From: Eonycteris spelaea | Taxonomy: Eukaryota; Chordata; Mammalia; Chiroptera; Pteropodidae | Length of the DNA: 64,000 nucleotides | Direction: 5' to 3' | Assembly: GCA_003508835.1 (NCBI GenBank) | Contig: PUFA01000034.1 | Location: 2,692,501 to 2,756,500 of the forward strand | Shown here: piece after piece, positions 34,970-48,249 of the stretch | Position numbering within the stretch: position 1 is the first letter of the stretch | How the letters are laid out: every line of letters begins with the position of its first letter | Translations under genes and position numbers: made by a program | The notes under the pieces: model-generated | Databases searched by the model: none | Seen by the model: only the letters and a program-made list of their open reading frames with translations | Told to the model about the DNA's origin: nothing

Positions 34970-36260
34970 CGTGAAGTAAGGAGGCAAGGGATGGCACGCT
35001 CTAGGTAGGCAGAGGCCCGGTCAACATTAAGAAGTTTAGATTTATCCCACGGACAATGGAAAGTTACAGGAGAAAGCAGGCAGGAGAGACAGGATTATGC
35101 TTTAAGAAGCTCACACTGGTTGTTGTATGAGAAACAGATTCAGAAGTGAGACTGGAGGCAGGAAAGGCCAGAGGGCACGGAGGGTTCTGGATAGAGAGGT
35201 ATTTAGAAGGAAAACTGACAAGGTCATTTAGATGCTAGTGGTAAACGGGAGGTGAGGAAAGTTATATCGGGTACAGTAAGGAACGGGAAAAGCTGCCTCA
35301 TTTCCTTATAACAGGAGTTCTCAAAGTTTGTTCCCTGACCGATGTCATCAACATCACCTGGGAACTCTTAGAAATGGAAATTCTCAGGCCCCACCGAGAA
35401 ACTCTGGGGATGAGGCCCAGCAATCTGTTTGTTAGAACGAGCTCTCCAAGTGGACTGTGATTCAGACTCACACTAAGGTGTGAAAGCCACTGCGGCAGAC
35501 AAACAGCAATGAGCATCTTCTAGCAGGCAGGAGGGGGTGTCAGTTCAGCTGGGACTCAGTGAGCTGGAGGTGTTGGATAGCAGGTCTGGCGCTTAGGAGA
35601 GGTCTGGGCTGGAGACAGAAATGAGAGCATCATCTGTGTACAGCGGGCAAATACATAAGTGAACTGGCTCCCTCTGAGACGGTTCAGAATTAGCAGGGAA
35701 GCGAGCCCAGGGCAGAACAGCGGGGAACACCAGCATTTCAGAAAGCACAAGTAGAAAAGTTGGCAAGGAGGGTGAGGCATGGTCAGAGAGGCAGGAGAAA
35801 AACCAGGCTACCGTGAGGTCAGAGAAGCCAAGGAAAGCAAGCGTTTCGATGGGGAAAGCATAGTCAGCAGTGTGGCCTTAGTGACAAGGTAACAGGCAAC
35901 CCTAGTGAGAATGATTTTCAAGAAACGGAGTGAAGTCAGAATGCCGTGCGTGCGGAACTGAGGGGGCGGCGGACTGCGGACGCGGGGTGTGGACCGGGCT
36001 CCAGAGGGCTGGCTGTGAAGGAAGGGAACCTTACAGGGTGGGAGAAATCGCGACAAGCCTTTAATTTCTTTATTTTTTTAAGATAAGGGAGGCATGAGCA
36101 CGGTTCGCTGCTGATGGGAAGGAACCAGTAAGGAAGGTGCGGCTGAAGAGGGCGCAATCAGGAAAGGGAGCGGTCCCTGGGCAGGAAGGGATAGGATGCA
36201 CGGCCCAAGGGAAAGGACTGACCTCACGCAGAAGGACAGAGAGACAACAACTTCATGGTA
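34970..36260 (-). mobile_element. CR1-clade LINE (L2/L3-like), reverse orientation, split by a MER5 element
   Basis: A long reverse-oriented element in two blocks, 34970-35311 and 35493-36260. Recognisable words are TTTAGATTTATCCCACGGAC and AGAAGCTCACACTGGTTG in the first block, and CTTAGGAGAGGTCTGGGCTG, GAGAGCATCATCTGTGTACA and GAAAAACCAGGCTACCGTGA in the second. The two blocks follow in the expected order, so the MER5-like insertion came later. Frames are broken throughout. Confidence 0.6.
35312..35492 (+). mobile_element. MER5-like hAT MITE
   Basis: About 181 bp starting CAGGAGTTCTCAAAG and ending GTGAAAGCCACTG, with the family words ATCACCTGGGAACTCTTAG, CTCAGGCCCCACCGAGAAAC and CAGCAATCTGTTTG inside. 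Inserted in the LINE above. A target duplication is not clear. Confidence 0.75.
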
Positions 36261-38559
36261 TCAAAATGAAAGGAGGCTGGGAGGAGCCACTGGTAAACCT
36301 GGGGGCTGCAAGCTAGGGGGCTCCCGGGGGCAGTCTTTGTTTTCTCTAAAACGAAGAAGCCAAACCCATCTGTTGCGAAGTGCTGGGGGCGTGGAGGTCA
36401 TGCACTGCGATCAGAGCTGGGCTCCACCATGCCAGGCAAGGTTCGAATGCAAACGGGATCTCGAAAGCGCAGCCCTGAACGTGCTGGGCGCTGCGAGGGG
36501 TTTACACACGCCTCACACTGAACAGTCTCCGACAAGCAAACGCGGCGGGCAGGTCCCGTCGTGCCAACGTCAGAGATGAGGGAGATGAGTGGCATGCTGG
36601 CCACGGCCACCAGCCAGGAACTGGAAAGGGCGGGATTCAAACCTAAGTCTCACGAGCGCCGACACCTCATCCTCTTCCCATGATGCCACTCAACCTTCGG
36701 GATCTGAACGGGACTGGTGGAAGTGAGAAAGGACAAGAACACATGATTTCGGAGAGGTGTGCCTGAGTGACAGGAGACTGGGAGGAGTCAATCAGCTCTG
36801 CTTTGAGCACATTTCGAGTTTGGGGTGACAACGGAATGTAAGTGTGATGATGCCCTCTACCCAAGCTGGGGATATAGTCCTACACCTTGGGGTGGAGGCT
36901 GGGAATGTCAGTTAGACAATAACATTGTCTGAGAGCAGACAGATGGGTAGGGACTAGGGCAAGAGGGACTTAACAAATGAATAAGAGTAACAGGATGTAC
37001 CAATGAATGAAAAGGAAGTTAATACTCAAGCATTAAGAGAGGGAAAAAATCCCTTCATTACCCCGTTCTCTTGCATTGTTCTAATTTATAGACCAGTAAG
37101 GGATTAAGAAAGGAGGTCCTCTTTGCGGCAGGACTTGGTCACCCTCCTCATCGGGCTGACCGTAAGATGGCTTCGGGTCCCTGCGTTGGAGCCGAGACCT
37201 GGGTGGTGTGGGTTTCAGGCCCAAACCTGGGTCCTTCACAGGGCTACCTTCTTAGACGGGCTCCGCACTGATTCCCGTTCCCAGCTGTGAACTGTATTAA
37301 TTATGCCATCCACGCTCCCCTGCTTTCCTGAGCACTCTCTGCTCTAAATCTTTCTCTTGCCCAGGAGAAACCACTTTTAAATTTCTCTCTACTAAAGCTT
37401 TAATTGGCTTTTAGCCTCATGGCTCCCAGAAGACCCCAAATGTAGGCACACACACTTATGCGCTCCCGCCTAGAGTCAGCTTTAACTTACTAATTCTGCA
37501 TCTTTCCCAACTGATGGATGATTCCTCCATGAGCTTTTCTTAAAGGCGCCAAGCTTCACATCTTACTGTGATGGGATCGTTTCAACACTAGACGGTATTC
37601 ACTAAAATCAGACTGGTGCTTCTTCACCGGCCTCCTCAGGACAGGGTATCCATCAAAACTTCAAAACGTGAAAAATATGCGGAGCTATCTTAGAGAATTA
37701 AGTAGATAATGGCCTCGAAGCTCGGGAAGCCAGACCGGAAAGGTTTCACCGTGTTTGGAGTCTGCCATCTCACATATGGCAAACACACATCACATCCCTC
37801 CTAGGTTCCAGGCCTCTTCAAGCACTTGTGGTACTTCTTCCCACTGAACGTGTCCAGTGGGGGTAAGGAGATCCAGCCTAGTGCTTGGGCAAATGGAAAA
37901 GAACAAAAACACGGCTTCTCCGAGAGCTGGTCCTCTTTATCAACCCATTTGCTATGACCTAATACTAGCAGGACCACAAGGTGATCATTGCCAGGCAAAA
38001 GAAAACAGTTTAAAGACACTGATCCTTTCCGACTGCATCATTTCTGAGATCCATCAGGCCCTCCAAGAAACAGTGCAAGGCACCGCTCAAACACGGCCCA
38101 TGGCTGAAGCATGGAAAACTGCTTCTCCTTTATAAGGTAATAAGTCTAGCTCTAAATGCAAATCAGACTAATGCAGATCACTCCAGCCATGTTATATAGA
38201 TGTAGATGAGTCACTGCTTTTGGTGCCAAACTGGCATATGTGAAGGTTTTATAATGGATCTTATGTGGCTGCTGTGAAGAAAAAGGACTCAGGTGTTAAA
38301 CAGGAGAGTGACTAGTTCAGTCTTTCTTCAGTTTCTAAACAAGGGAAGGAAGGGCAGTCTTTTACAGGACACCTGCTGAATACAAGACTCCGCTCTGGGA
38401 ATTGCAAGTGAGTGAAGGATAAGTAAAAACAGTTACATAAGGGAAATAAAAAAATACTAGAGTATAATAATATCGGTCATGCATGTAAATTGCAAAAAAA
38501 AAAAAAAAGAAAAGAAATCTATAAAGAATCACAGAAAAGACACATCACACACTTAGTTG

Positions 38560-40002
38560 GAATAAGTGCGGGTGTGTGGAGAGCATCTCGTGGTGAGCAG
38601 ACGGAGATGGCCCCAGCCATCCGCACACCTCCTGGCCCTCAGGCCCTTGAAAAAGCCCCTTCTTCGAGTGCGGAGAGGAGCTAGCTGTCCTGCTTCTAAC
38701 CAACAGAATATGGCTAAGATAACAAGATGTCACTTCCATTCGGATAGCAATCTCTTTGCTGGGTCTGATGAAGTCAGCTGCCATACCGGGAGGACCATGC
38801 AGCAAGCAGCTGAGGGCTACCTCCAGCCAGCAGCCAGCAAGGAACCGAGCTCCTCAGTCCAAAAGCCCCCAAGGAACTACATGTGGCCACAAGCTTAGCT
38901 CTTCCCCTAGTCAGGCCTTTCAGCTGAGCCACGCCTGGACTGCGGCTGGTGAGAAACTCTGAGGCAGAGGGCCGAGCTGAGCCATGCCCCGGGCCCTGAC
39001 TAACGAGAAACCTGATGTGATCCTCTACTCACACTTCAGACAGCCAGTGTGTGGGTTTTCCACATCTAGCAATTCTCCAATCTTCTGGGGGTGGCCTGCA
39101 ATTTAATTCAATTCTGACACTACCTACCCAGAGTCAGCATAGACCCAGAGGTTAAGGGCTCGGTCCCGCCATTTCAGACACCGAATGCAAGTAGTGGGTC
39201 TCTAGGTCACCCACACTTCTGTCTGAGTTGGCTTCAAATCGGGGCTCCCAGGAGGGTTCCCATGAGCCCTTCTTTGGGTTTGACATTTGCTCTAACGGTT
39301 CACAGAACTCAGGGCAACACATAACTTAAGTTTACCGGTTTAGTACAAAGAATACAAGAAAAATTACAGATGAACAGCTAGATGAAGAGATACACAGGGT
39401 GAGGGCTTCGAGGACCCCAAGCGGGAGCTTCTACCCGCTTGGAGCTGGACGACCCTCTCGGCACATGGGTGAACTCACCAACCCGGAAGCTCTCAAAAAC
39501 CCACAGTTCAGAAATTTTTATGAAATCACATGAGTACGATCAATTGCATCACGTGGGCATGATTGGTTACTAACTCCATCTGCAGCCCTTCTCCCGTCCC
39601 TGGAAGAAGGAGACTGGGGTTAAAAATGTCGAACTTCTGATCACAGCTCGGTCTTTCAGGTGCCCGGTCCCCAGCGAAGAGCTATCTAGGAGTCCACCAA
39701 CAGCTGCCTCATAGAACAATAGATGTGCCTATCACTCAGGAAACTACGGGGGGTTTAGGAGCTCTGTGTCAGGAACCAGGGTCAAAGACCAAATATTAGA
39801 ACAAAAGCTGTTCCTAGCACTGCTACCATGCAGGAAATTACAAGGGGTTTAGGAGCCCTGTGTCAGGAACCGGAGACAGAGGCCAAATATATATTTCTTA
39901 TTATGCTACATGACTCATAGAAAATGCAAGACAGTAAATGTGTTGTTTTAAGTCACTAAGTTTGTGGTGATTTGTTACACAGCCATAGATCATTAATACA
40001 CA
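38560..40002 (+). mobile_element. MaLR-like LTR, split by another LTR-like insertion
   Basis: The left part (to about 39012) contains CCAACAGAATATGGCTAAG, GATGTCACTTCC, CAGCCAGCAAGGAACCGAGC and GAGCCACGCCTGGACTGC. The right part (39912-40002) contains TGTTGTTTTAAGTCACTAAG and GTGATTTGTTACACAGCCAT. These are the order and 3' end of a mammalian apparent LTR retrotransposon LTR, with no internal retroviral genes. Family and 5' end are approximate. A short word (TGACTAACGAGAAAC versus TGACTCATAGAAAAT) appears on both sides of the insertion. Confidence 0.55.
39013..39911 (+). mobile_element. LTR-like element nested in the MaLR LTR
   Basis: About 0.9 kb beginning TG and ending CA that interrupts the MaLR LTR. 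Near its 3' end a segment is present twice in tandem: GGGTTTAGGAGCTCTGTGTC and GGGTTTAGGAGCCCTGTGTC, at about 39750 and 39845. No coding remnant is visible. The family is not assigned. Confidence 0.45.
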
Positions 40003-40354
40003 TGCAAGATGACACTTGACATTTGAAGACTGGAGGAATTTTCACAGGAGACGAGGAATTAGGCAGCATGTGTGGCAGAAGAGAGGAGCCCACATGCACA
40101 GAGGCGGAGGAGGCAGGGGACTGCTCAGGACAGTACGGAGCCCCGTCTGGCTGGACCGAAGGGCTGAGGAGGCAGGTGCAGGAACTGAGGCTGGAGAGGC
40201 AGGCGGGGACCCCTGCTGGGCTGGGGCGGCCCATCGCTGCCCCACGGGGTCTGAGCACCTCTGCAGGAGGAGGCGCTTGATACTTGTTGCCTCAAGAGCC
40301 AACAAGCTCCAAAAAGTCATTTGGAAAATGCCCATAGAGGAATGCTACGCTTTC

Positions 40355-40445
40355 TCCTTTTCAAGCTACTTTCCCTTCCATTACCTCATTTGATTTACGC
40401 AAGAACCTATGAAGAATCAAGGTAAGTATCTATTATGAAGTTTTT
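40355..40445 (-). mobile_element. MIR SINE fragment
   Basis: Reverse MIR wording, CCATTACCTCATTTGATTTA then CAAGAACCTATGAAG. Confidence 0.45.
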
Positions 40446-41899
40446 TGTTTGTTTGTTTGTTAAACAAATAAAGAATATGAAGAACTAAGCCAGCATGACT
40501 GGCAAAAGCTCTTGTTCTGTACTTTTTTTTCCCTATTAAGAGTGCTGCTACATTTTGCCGGATCTCCCCTCCCTGGAAGAGACGCCGACAAGGCTAGCCA
40601 GACGGGTTTGGACCCTGGTCCTTGTGCACCAGGGTGGCGGGCCCGAGGAGCATTTGCACCTGGAACAGTAGGTTCAGTGAGGCCCACGTGAACTGCAGAG
40701 ACGTGAGTGTGGCAGTCTACACTGCAGAAGCTGCTCTCAAAGCGGCTTTGAAATAAGAAGGGCAGAAATGAGCATTGGCCCCAAAGTCAAACCTATCAAG
40801 TTCACACTCTTTTGCTGCTCCTAGCTCTAGCAAACGCGTCAGAGCGGCGGGGACTGGCCAAGCGGGCCAGCTAACTGGGAGCAGAGATGAGCTTTCCCCG
40901 GGGCAGCAGGACAGGGCGGGTAATGAAAGGGTGTGCTGGGCTGGGGGAGGCTGGTTCTCACTTACAGGGATACAGATAACTTGATCATTTCTTAGTTTTT
41001 GTTTTTTTTAACCAATTAAAAAAAAAAAACAGGGACAGTTTCCTACTGTAAAATGTTCAAAAAAAGATCTGTCCTTAATGGTGGATATTCTATACCCAAA
41101 GTAGAGAGCTATCAGTTCCCTGTCCCCATCCAGAGCCACATGACCCAGTTATTTTTCCAACAGGCTGAGTTGGAATCCTCAACAGCTTTTTGTAAATCTC
41201 AACATTACTCTATTCATCAAGCAAAGATTTCCCCTGACATGTTTCTGCATGACTTGAAAAACCTAGACGGTAGTTCTTAAGGAAGAATGGGCATTATTTA
41301 GAGTGATCCAAAGGGGAAATCAGTGCCAGTAAGATGAATCTGTAGGCACGTAATTCTGCAGAGTGGCAACGAATCTCGTGCAAAGCAAAAACAAAACACA
41401 TGAAACCAGAAGGAAGCAGGTTAAACACTTAGTTTTGTAATAGAAAAAAGGCTTCACCACTCAACTGAATAAACCTGGAATACGCTGACCAAAGGGGTGA
41501 GTCGGGAAGATCTACCTGCCCGGGTCCTCCCTTCTTCGAGTCTAAGACTGGAAACTAACTTCACAGGCAACAGTGCTCAGAATCCCTGGCAGAGAAAGGT
41601 GAGACGAAGACCTTAACCATCTGCAGCTGATTCTGTTTCTCAGTTCAATGGAAACCTAAAGGAACTTTCTCTTCCAATCTGTTCTTCCAAAACAATGGTT
41701 AAATACAAAGAGAGAGGGACTTCCCTGAATAAAGACTGATTTTAAATAGTTGTGAGAATTGGTACTTTTAAATGAAAATCATCTTTAATCATGTGATACT
41801 CCTGAAAGAGAGGCATTCCTTCATTTCTTAAAAATACTCATCACTTCCTTCTTAGTCCTCTACACTTTGTGGTCAGGTCTTCTTCAGGCTCTTGAAGTC

Positions 41900-43190
41900 T
41901 TTATCAGAACCACTTCCCACCCCCACCCTTGCCCCTGAGTTTCCTTGTGTACCAGCTTGGCCTTGGTGTTATCAACAGAGGACTATTTCGGCCCCGTACC
42001 TGATAATCTCATCAATTCCCATAGCTCCAACTGATAATGTTCAGATCTATAATTCTCTCACCATCCTCTTCTGGGTTTACACTTCTATTTCCAATTGCTA
42101 CTGGATGTCACGACCGAATGTGCCCCATGTAACTCACATTCGACGTATGACCAAAACCCAAATTCATAGTCCTCCTTACCCCTGGTCTTTCTCTCATTTA
42201 AGAATGTCAGCACCTGTGCGGTTGCTAACCTGGATAGCAAGCTCATCTCATTCTTGAATGCTCCTCTACTTTAAGTCCCATATGTGGTCTGCCATCGAAC
42301 ACTATCAATTCTAGTGCTGACGTACCTTGCTAATCTATCCCTTCTGCATGCCCACCGCCACTGCTGTCAGTCAGGTCTTCAAGCATCTCCAGGCTTAACT
42401 GGTCCCTTGTCATGGCCCAATTTCTCCCCTTTTCTAACAATCGGTCTCCTCTCAACAACCCTGGATGACTCCCCACTACCCAGATCTCTTAGCCAACACA
42501 GATGACTGGGCAAAACCTCATCAGAGCCCACTTCCCTACTTCCTCTCCAGACTCCCCACCCTGCATTCTACACAATTTCCACCACAGACATTACTCCAGC
42601 TACTATCTTCCTCTTGCCCCTGTTGATACCAAAAATATGTTTCACCTTCTCTACCTGGCAAACCCTATTTATCATTCAAGGCCCAGAGAACAAACTATCT
42701 TTTTTCCCCTCCCTTTGCCCCGCCTCCCTCTACAAATCTGTCCCTCTACTCTGTGTGCACTGTGTGGTTACTAGCAGCCTCTGTTCCCCAAAAGCTGTCT
42801 GTGGCCCTCACTCCATGTGATGTTTTAGCGTCAGAGTCCTCACGCTCTGGACAAAATCTAACAGGTCACTGGCCGGCCATGTGTTGATGGTTCTTGGGTC
42901 AGGAGCCCGCACAGGGTATGACCAAGGCCCGGGCGGGGGGGGTGGCGGGCGGTGCAGGGGGTGGGTGCCGGGCAGACTGCATATACCTCTTCCGTAAAGC
43001 CATTCCCACTGCAGGAGATTCAGGCAGACAAGACCCAGAACACATGGTGTTACTGCGTCAACTCTTATACACTAATTTCACCTCAAGGACAAGCATCTAC
43101 ATTTTATTCTTTACTCATCTTTTTTCCCCAACAAGTGGCAGAGTGCCTGGCGTGTCATTCTCTCTGTATTTGCTTGATACTCTAAGATGA
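41900..43190 (+). mobile_element. L2 LINE, 3' portion
   Basis: Long, C+T-rich plus-strand text in L2 order: AATTCCCATAGCTCCAACTG, GACCAAAACCCAAATTCATA, GTCAGTCAGGTCTTCAAGC, CTATTTATCATTCAAGGCCC and a 3' end with GGCAGAGTGCCTGGCGTGTC. Stops and frameshifts break the ORF. A G-rich block at 42930-42972 lies in it and departs from the L2 composition. Confidence 0.7.
42930..42972 (+). repeat. G-quadruplex-prone G-rich block
   Basis: Contains GGGCGGGGGGGGTGGCGGGC and then AGGGGGTGGGTGCCGGG. At least four G runs with short loops, on the DIS3L2 template strand. Confidence 0.8.
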
Positions 43191-43499
43191 CAGAACAGTC
43201 AGTACAAACTGGCTTATATATCAAAGGTGAGTCATTGGCTCACGCAACTTACAGTCCAGAGCTAAGGCAGGCTTCAGGGTCAGCTGATCCAAAGCTCACA
43301 AATGGCTGTCGGGGCCCAGATTTTTTCCTTGTGCTCCTCTCTTCCACCCACAAAACTTAGCAAGTCATATGATAGCTGCCAGTAGCAATGAGGTGTAAAT
43401 GTTTCCTGTTCATATCCACCAGGAAACTACTGACATCTCAGAAGTCACCCGATTAGATTGCTCAGGTCATGCGCAGTGGGAAGAGGAAATGGTATGAAG

Positions 43500-43695
43500 C
43501 TACAGCATCTAACACAGTAGCTGTGAACCATATGTAGCTATTTAAAATAAAATTAACTGAAATAAATACAATTAAAAAGTCAGTTTTTCAGTCACTAGCC
43601 ACATTTCAAGTGCTTGACAGCCACGTGTGGCTAGTGGCTGCAGTACTGGACAGCACAGACTAGAACATTTCCACTGCTGCAGGAAGTTCTGTCGG
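43500..43695 (+). mobile_element. hAT-type MITE (MER3/MER5-like)
   Basis: Contains the widespread words CACTAGCCACATTTCAAGTG and GCCACGTGTGGCTAGTGGCT, then TACTGGACAGCACAGACTAG. Complementary ends are only partly preserved. Family named by resemblance only. Confidence 0.65.
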
Positions 43696-43974
43696 TGTAC
43701 GGTAACCACGTATACCAAGCAACCGACATAAGACAACCAAGACTCAGCTCGGGAGTGGGGGTCAACTTTGCCCAAGGACAAGGAACTGGGGAAGGAACAG
43801 ATGCCCTGATGAAAACCTGGGTTCGTACGTGAAAGGGAGAAGGGGAAACAGACAGGAGGTACACGAACAATGTCCACCATATTCAATTGATCTGGCACGA
43901 TTTGCTCTTCAAAATATATGACCCATATGTAGAAATTGTCTGTCGTTATAAGTATCAGGTATTTTTCTTTTATG

Positions 43975-44095
43975 AACTCACTAACTTCCTGCGGGACACT
44001 GGATAAGCCAAGTAACTTCTCTGAATCTCAGTTTCCTCGTCTGTAAAACAAAAGGGATGAACTACATCAGTTGTTTCTGACCTTTAAATCACAGC
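43975..44095 (+). mobile_element. MIR SINE fragment
   Basis: Forward MIR 3' half: GCCAAGTAACTTCTCTGAAT, CTCAGTTTCCTCGTCTGTAA, then AAAGGGATGAACTACATCAG. Confidence 0.75.
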
Positions 44096-45283
44096 AGATT
44101 CTTTACAGTACATTTTAAAACTTAATTTTTGCTCATGATCTCACACTCTGAAATAGTCTCAGTAACTTAGCCACACTGAAAATTAATCTGCTATCCTGTT
44201 TTTCTATTAAAACACGTAACTGTTAACAGAGTTTCTGATCAGCAGACAAGTCTGTGTTACCGTGATGCGCTGGCATCATCTGAGTCAAAGGGGAAGTGAG
44301 CTGACCCTGCGGCCTTACTGAAAGCAGATTTACTATTTTCATTTAGTGTGATGAAACAGTTAAGAACAATGTAGAGCGCTCCGCTGAAAGCCCCCATGTT
44401 GAGGAGCGCATGCTCTCAGACAACCCGTGTAGGTCCAGAATGATGCTGTGACTTGTAAACAGTTACGACCCTTGCCACTGGCATGGACTGGCCCAACCTG
44501 GAAAGTACCAGAGTGGGGAATGAATGAATGGACTGGGAAGGAAGAGTCCAACGGTGACTGAAATCTAGAGAGCAAGGGACAGAAAATGAGGAGAAAACGA
44601 TACCATCCCTTTTCATTACCAGTAAGCCCAAGGAAAGTGGATTATTAAATAATCCAGGGAGTCATGTGGAAAACTAAAAGTGGACAGCAAGCCAGAGAAT
44701 CGGGACCGCCATACCGAAGAGGGTGCTCAGAGCCCCACGGGGAGAGTGGTTCGGAGACCTTCGAGTCTCCCTCGACCTCCCCTGAGGAGAAGGGCAGGCA
44801 CGCACACGTCCTGACTGACACGCCAGAGGCCTAGGAACGCCCATGTCCAGATAACGCAGTGTTCACTGTTATTTGTTATTTCCTTTTATTTAAATTTCTG
44901 TTCCATTAATTTTGTGTTAACAGTGCTATAGCAAGAGGGTGACAGGCATGTCTATTCCTAGATACTTTATATTCTATAAAATAAACTACTCGTAATGTTA
45001 GAAAAATGTTCTGAAACCCAAGCCCCCCAGGTCTGCTGATGTGTCAAAGAGAAACTAAGCAAGCAGGTAGGAGTAACTCTCTGATAAAAAAACGGGAGGA
45101 GGTGGAAGGGAAAAGGACGAGCAGGAAATGCACTGGACAAGTTCTGGTTACATTGCACTAAAGAACAGATAGAATCATTAGTATTTCAAGATTTCTTATA
45201 ATTCATCACGATCTTCTATTTCTGCTAACCTTACTAATACTACGAATTTAACAACAACAAAAAATTCCTTTTAAAAAAAACCC

Positions 45284-45815
45284 TACATTCCTCAAAAGCT
45301 AAATATAGAATTCCCATATGACCCAGCAATTCTACTCCTAGGTGTATGCACAAAGAATTAAAAACAGGGACGCAGATACTTGCACACTAATGTTCATTTC
45401 AGCACAATTCACTATTCAACAGCAAAAGGTGCAAACAACTCAAGTGTCTATCAACACGGATGGATACACGAAATATGGGATAGACAACATAATGGAATAT
45501 TGTTCAACCATAAAAAGGAATGGCATTCTGATACATCCTGCGACATGGATGAACCTTGAAAACATTACGATATACGAAATAAGCCTGACACAAAAGAAGA
45601 AATGTTGTACGATTCTACTTACATGAAATACTGAGGCAAGACAAATTTACAGCGAGGAAGTAGGTCGGCAGTTATCAGGGGCTTGGGCAGGTGCAATGAT
45701 GAGTTACTGCTTAATGGTTACAGAGTTTTTGTTTAGGGTGATGAGGAAGTTTTAGAATCGATAGAGTAACAGTTGCACATCATGAATATAATTAATGCAA
45801 CTGAACTGTATACTT
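45284..45815 (+). mobile_element. L1 LINE 3' end
   Basis: Text of the L1 ORF2 C-terminus and 3'UTR: ATATGACCCAGCAATTCTAC, 'CACGGATGGATACACGAAAT', ATGGATGAACCTTGAAAACA, then TGAACTGTATACTTAAGAG. It matches the 3' part of the L1 at 690-5122 and has the same orientation. Inert. Confidence 0.85.
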
Positions 45816-46079
45816 AAGAGGTAGGTCCCTGTTCTCTGACAGTCCCTTAAAGGAACTCTTAGAATAAGGGGGTTCTTCAAGGGACTAACTAGATGTCAAT
45901 GACTCTTTGAAGTATATTTCCAAACTTCTATCATGAACTTCAACTTGTACTTCCAATTACACATGATCATCTCAGACTTAATATACCTAAAAGAAAGTCC
46001 TTTGTAATAATATAAAAGTAGAAAGTATTTTTACAATAAATAAAAGAGTAAAAATAAATTTCTATTAAAAATTAGGTTG

Positions 46080-47020
46080 CTAACTAGCGTAATAAAAAAT
46101 GAGGGGGAAATTGAAAGGGATTATGATCATAGATGCAAAGGAAATTGAACAACTGAAAAGTCTGTACAACTCTATTCTATTAGAACATGTGGTTCAAGTG
46201 TGTGATTTTCCTGGATAATTACCAAAATGAATGCAAGAAGAGAAAAAAATCCCTACAGAAACCAATAATCATTAGAGATGGAGAAAGTTGCCAGCTAAAG
46301 AAAGCCCTAGTCCACATTTCAAGTACGAGTTCTTTAAGTGCTTCAATCACTGAGAACAGTTGATCATTCTCGATGCTCTTTTAACGGCTCCAAAGCACTG
46401 AGAAAAAGAAAGGCTCCCCAATTCTTCCTCCAAAAGTTAAAAGAGCCTGATACCAAAACATGACGAAGACAGCACACTAAACAAACTGCAGACCAACACA
46501 TTTTGTATTACAAATACAAAAACCATAAATAAATTATTAGCAAGCAGAAGAAATGAGTTAAAACATCTTATATACCATGACCAAAGGAGGGTTATGGTCT
46601 CATGAGGGATCCAGGAATTATTCCGTGGTATAGGTCATCACGTAAGTAAGCCAAAAGGAAAAACAACATCTTGAAAGAAGCTCAAAAGGTACTTGAAAAA
46701 AAAATCCAAATCCACTCCTAATAGAAACCTTTAGTCAAAATGAAAGAGGAAACTTGGTTGACTGGTGCCAGGCCAACAACCAGCATTGTGCTCAAGGGCT
46801 CAATACCGGAAACTTTCCCACTGAATCCGGGAGAAGCCATCACCACTGTTACGTAAGGCAGTTCCCGAAGCGATGGCCCACGAGATGAGACAACAAGACG
46901 CTCCAACTTAGAAAGGAAGGGGCAAATTATTTGCAGATAAAATTATTTTATGCCTAGAAAATCTTAAAAACAACTAAAAACTATTAGAAATAATAAAGGT
47001 ATTCATGAAGGTATCCAGTT

Positions 47021-47053
<33 letters not shown>

Positions 47054-47470
47054 AACCCCAATAGCTTTCTTATACAGATCAACAATCATCTGTGGGAAAA
47101 TGCTAGGAAAAAAAATTTATTTTCAAATTGATACCAAAAAAACACAAAGTAGTCAAGTTTTCTCTAATAAGAAATGTGTGAGACAATGCTACACATAAAC
47201 TATAAAACATAGTAAGAGGTTCTAAGTGCTTATAATGCACGATGTGAATGGGTTTGATAAATGAAAATGTACATAGACCAGGCTACAGATAAAACAACAA
47301 AATAGGGCACAGTCCCCAAAAAAAGACCCCACAATTGAGCGAAAGAATTGAGGCAACTGATTTTAGCCCAAATCATTATAATTAGCATTCCACAGGAAAA
47401 AAAAAGGCAAAAAAAAAAATCCAATAACCACTTAAAATTAAAACACTAAAGTGTTTATAGCCTAACAGTA
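46080..47470 (+). mobile_element. L1 ORF2 fragment(s)
   Basis: A-rich plus-strand text with L1 words such as GATCATAGATGCAAAGGAAA, TTATTTGCAGATAAAATTAT and 'TAGAAAATCTTAAAAACAAC', then ATACCAAAAAAACACAAAGT-like sequence. It contains the (CA)n tract at 47022-47051. Degraded. Confidence 0.65.
47022..47051 (+). repeat. (CA)15 microsatellite
   Basis: Perfect dinucleotide run inside the L1 fragment. Confidence 0.95.
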
Positions 47471-47651
47471 AAGAACAATTAAAACATGCTCAAGAGTCCT
47501 GCTCAGTTATCAACTATCAATTTCAACAGCTTAAACCAGTGGGCCTCGCGGTGTGCTTCACAACCCTGTCAGAGGGCCCACAGGTCAAGACTCTTCACAG
47601 TAACACTGAGGAATTATTTCTTCTTTTCACTCTCCTTCTCTCGTGGGTGTA

Positions 47652-47851
47652 CAGTAGGGATCAGCACACTAACCCGCCAGCATGCCAAATCCAGCCATGT
47701 CCGCTCATTCACATAGTCCCTCCGGCTGCTTTTCAGGGCACAACAAGAGAGCTGAGTAGTGCGACTCAGAAGCCTCTGTCTCCGAGTGGCCCACACGCTG
47801 GGAATATTCTACTGGCCGGCCCTTTACAGAACACCTGCCCTAATCCCTGCT
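47652..47851 (+). mobile_element. hAT-Charlie-type MITE
   Basis: Starts AGTAGGGATCAGCACACTAA and ends CTGCCCTAATCCCTGCT, with GCCAAATCCAGCCATGTCC and GGCTGCTTTTCAGGGCACAA inside. These are degraded forms of the same family as the element at 11513-11836, in the opposite orientation. Confidence 0.7.
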
Positions 47852-48249
47852 CTAATGACCAACACAATGTGCGCTCATGTATTCTTATGTTTTCTAGAGT
47901 TTTCTAAGATATTAATATACAAACAAGTACATCTTAGAGGTTAATTCTATTTTTGCCAACTGTGGTCATATCTACTATAATCTCATTAACCTCACTAATG
48001 CTCAATAATCATTATTTTGAAATCTGAAATACTCCTTAAATATACACAGAAACACAACTAGAAGTATACTTATTTTGCAAAAATATTTTAAGTTTTATTT
48101 TTAATTCAGAAATATTGAGAGAGATAACCTATATACACAAAAGCACTTTGGGATCTTCAGTAATTGTTTAAAGTATACAGGTGACTAAAGACATTATCAT
48201 AACTAAGAAAATATACTGTAATTCCAAAATGTCATCTAATATAGTCTAA

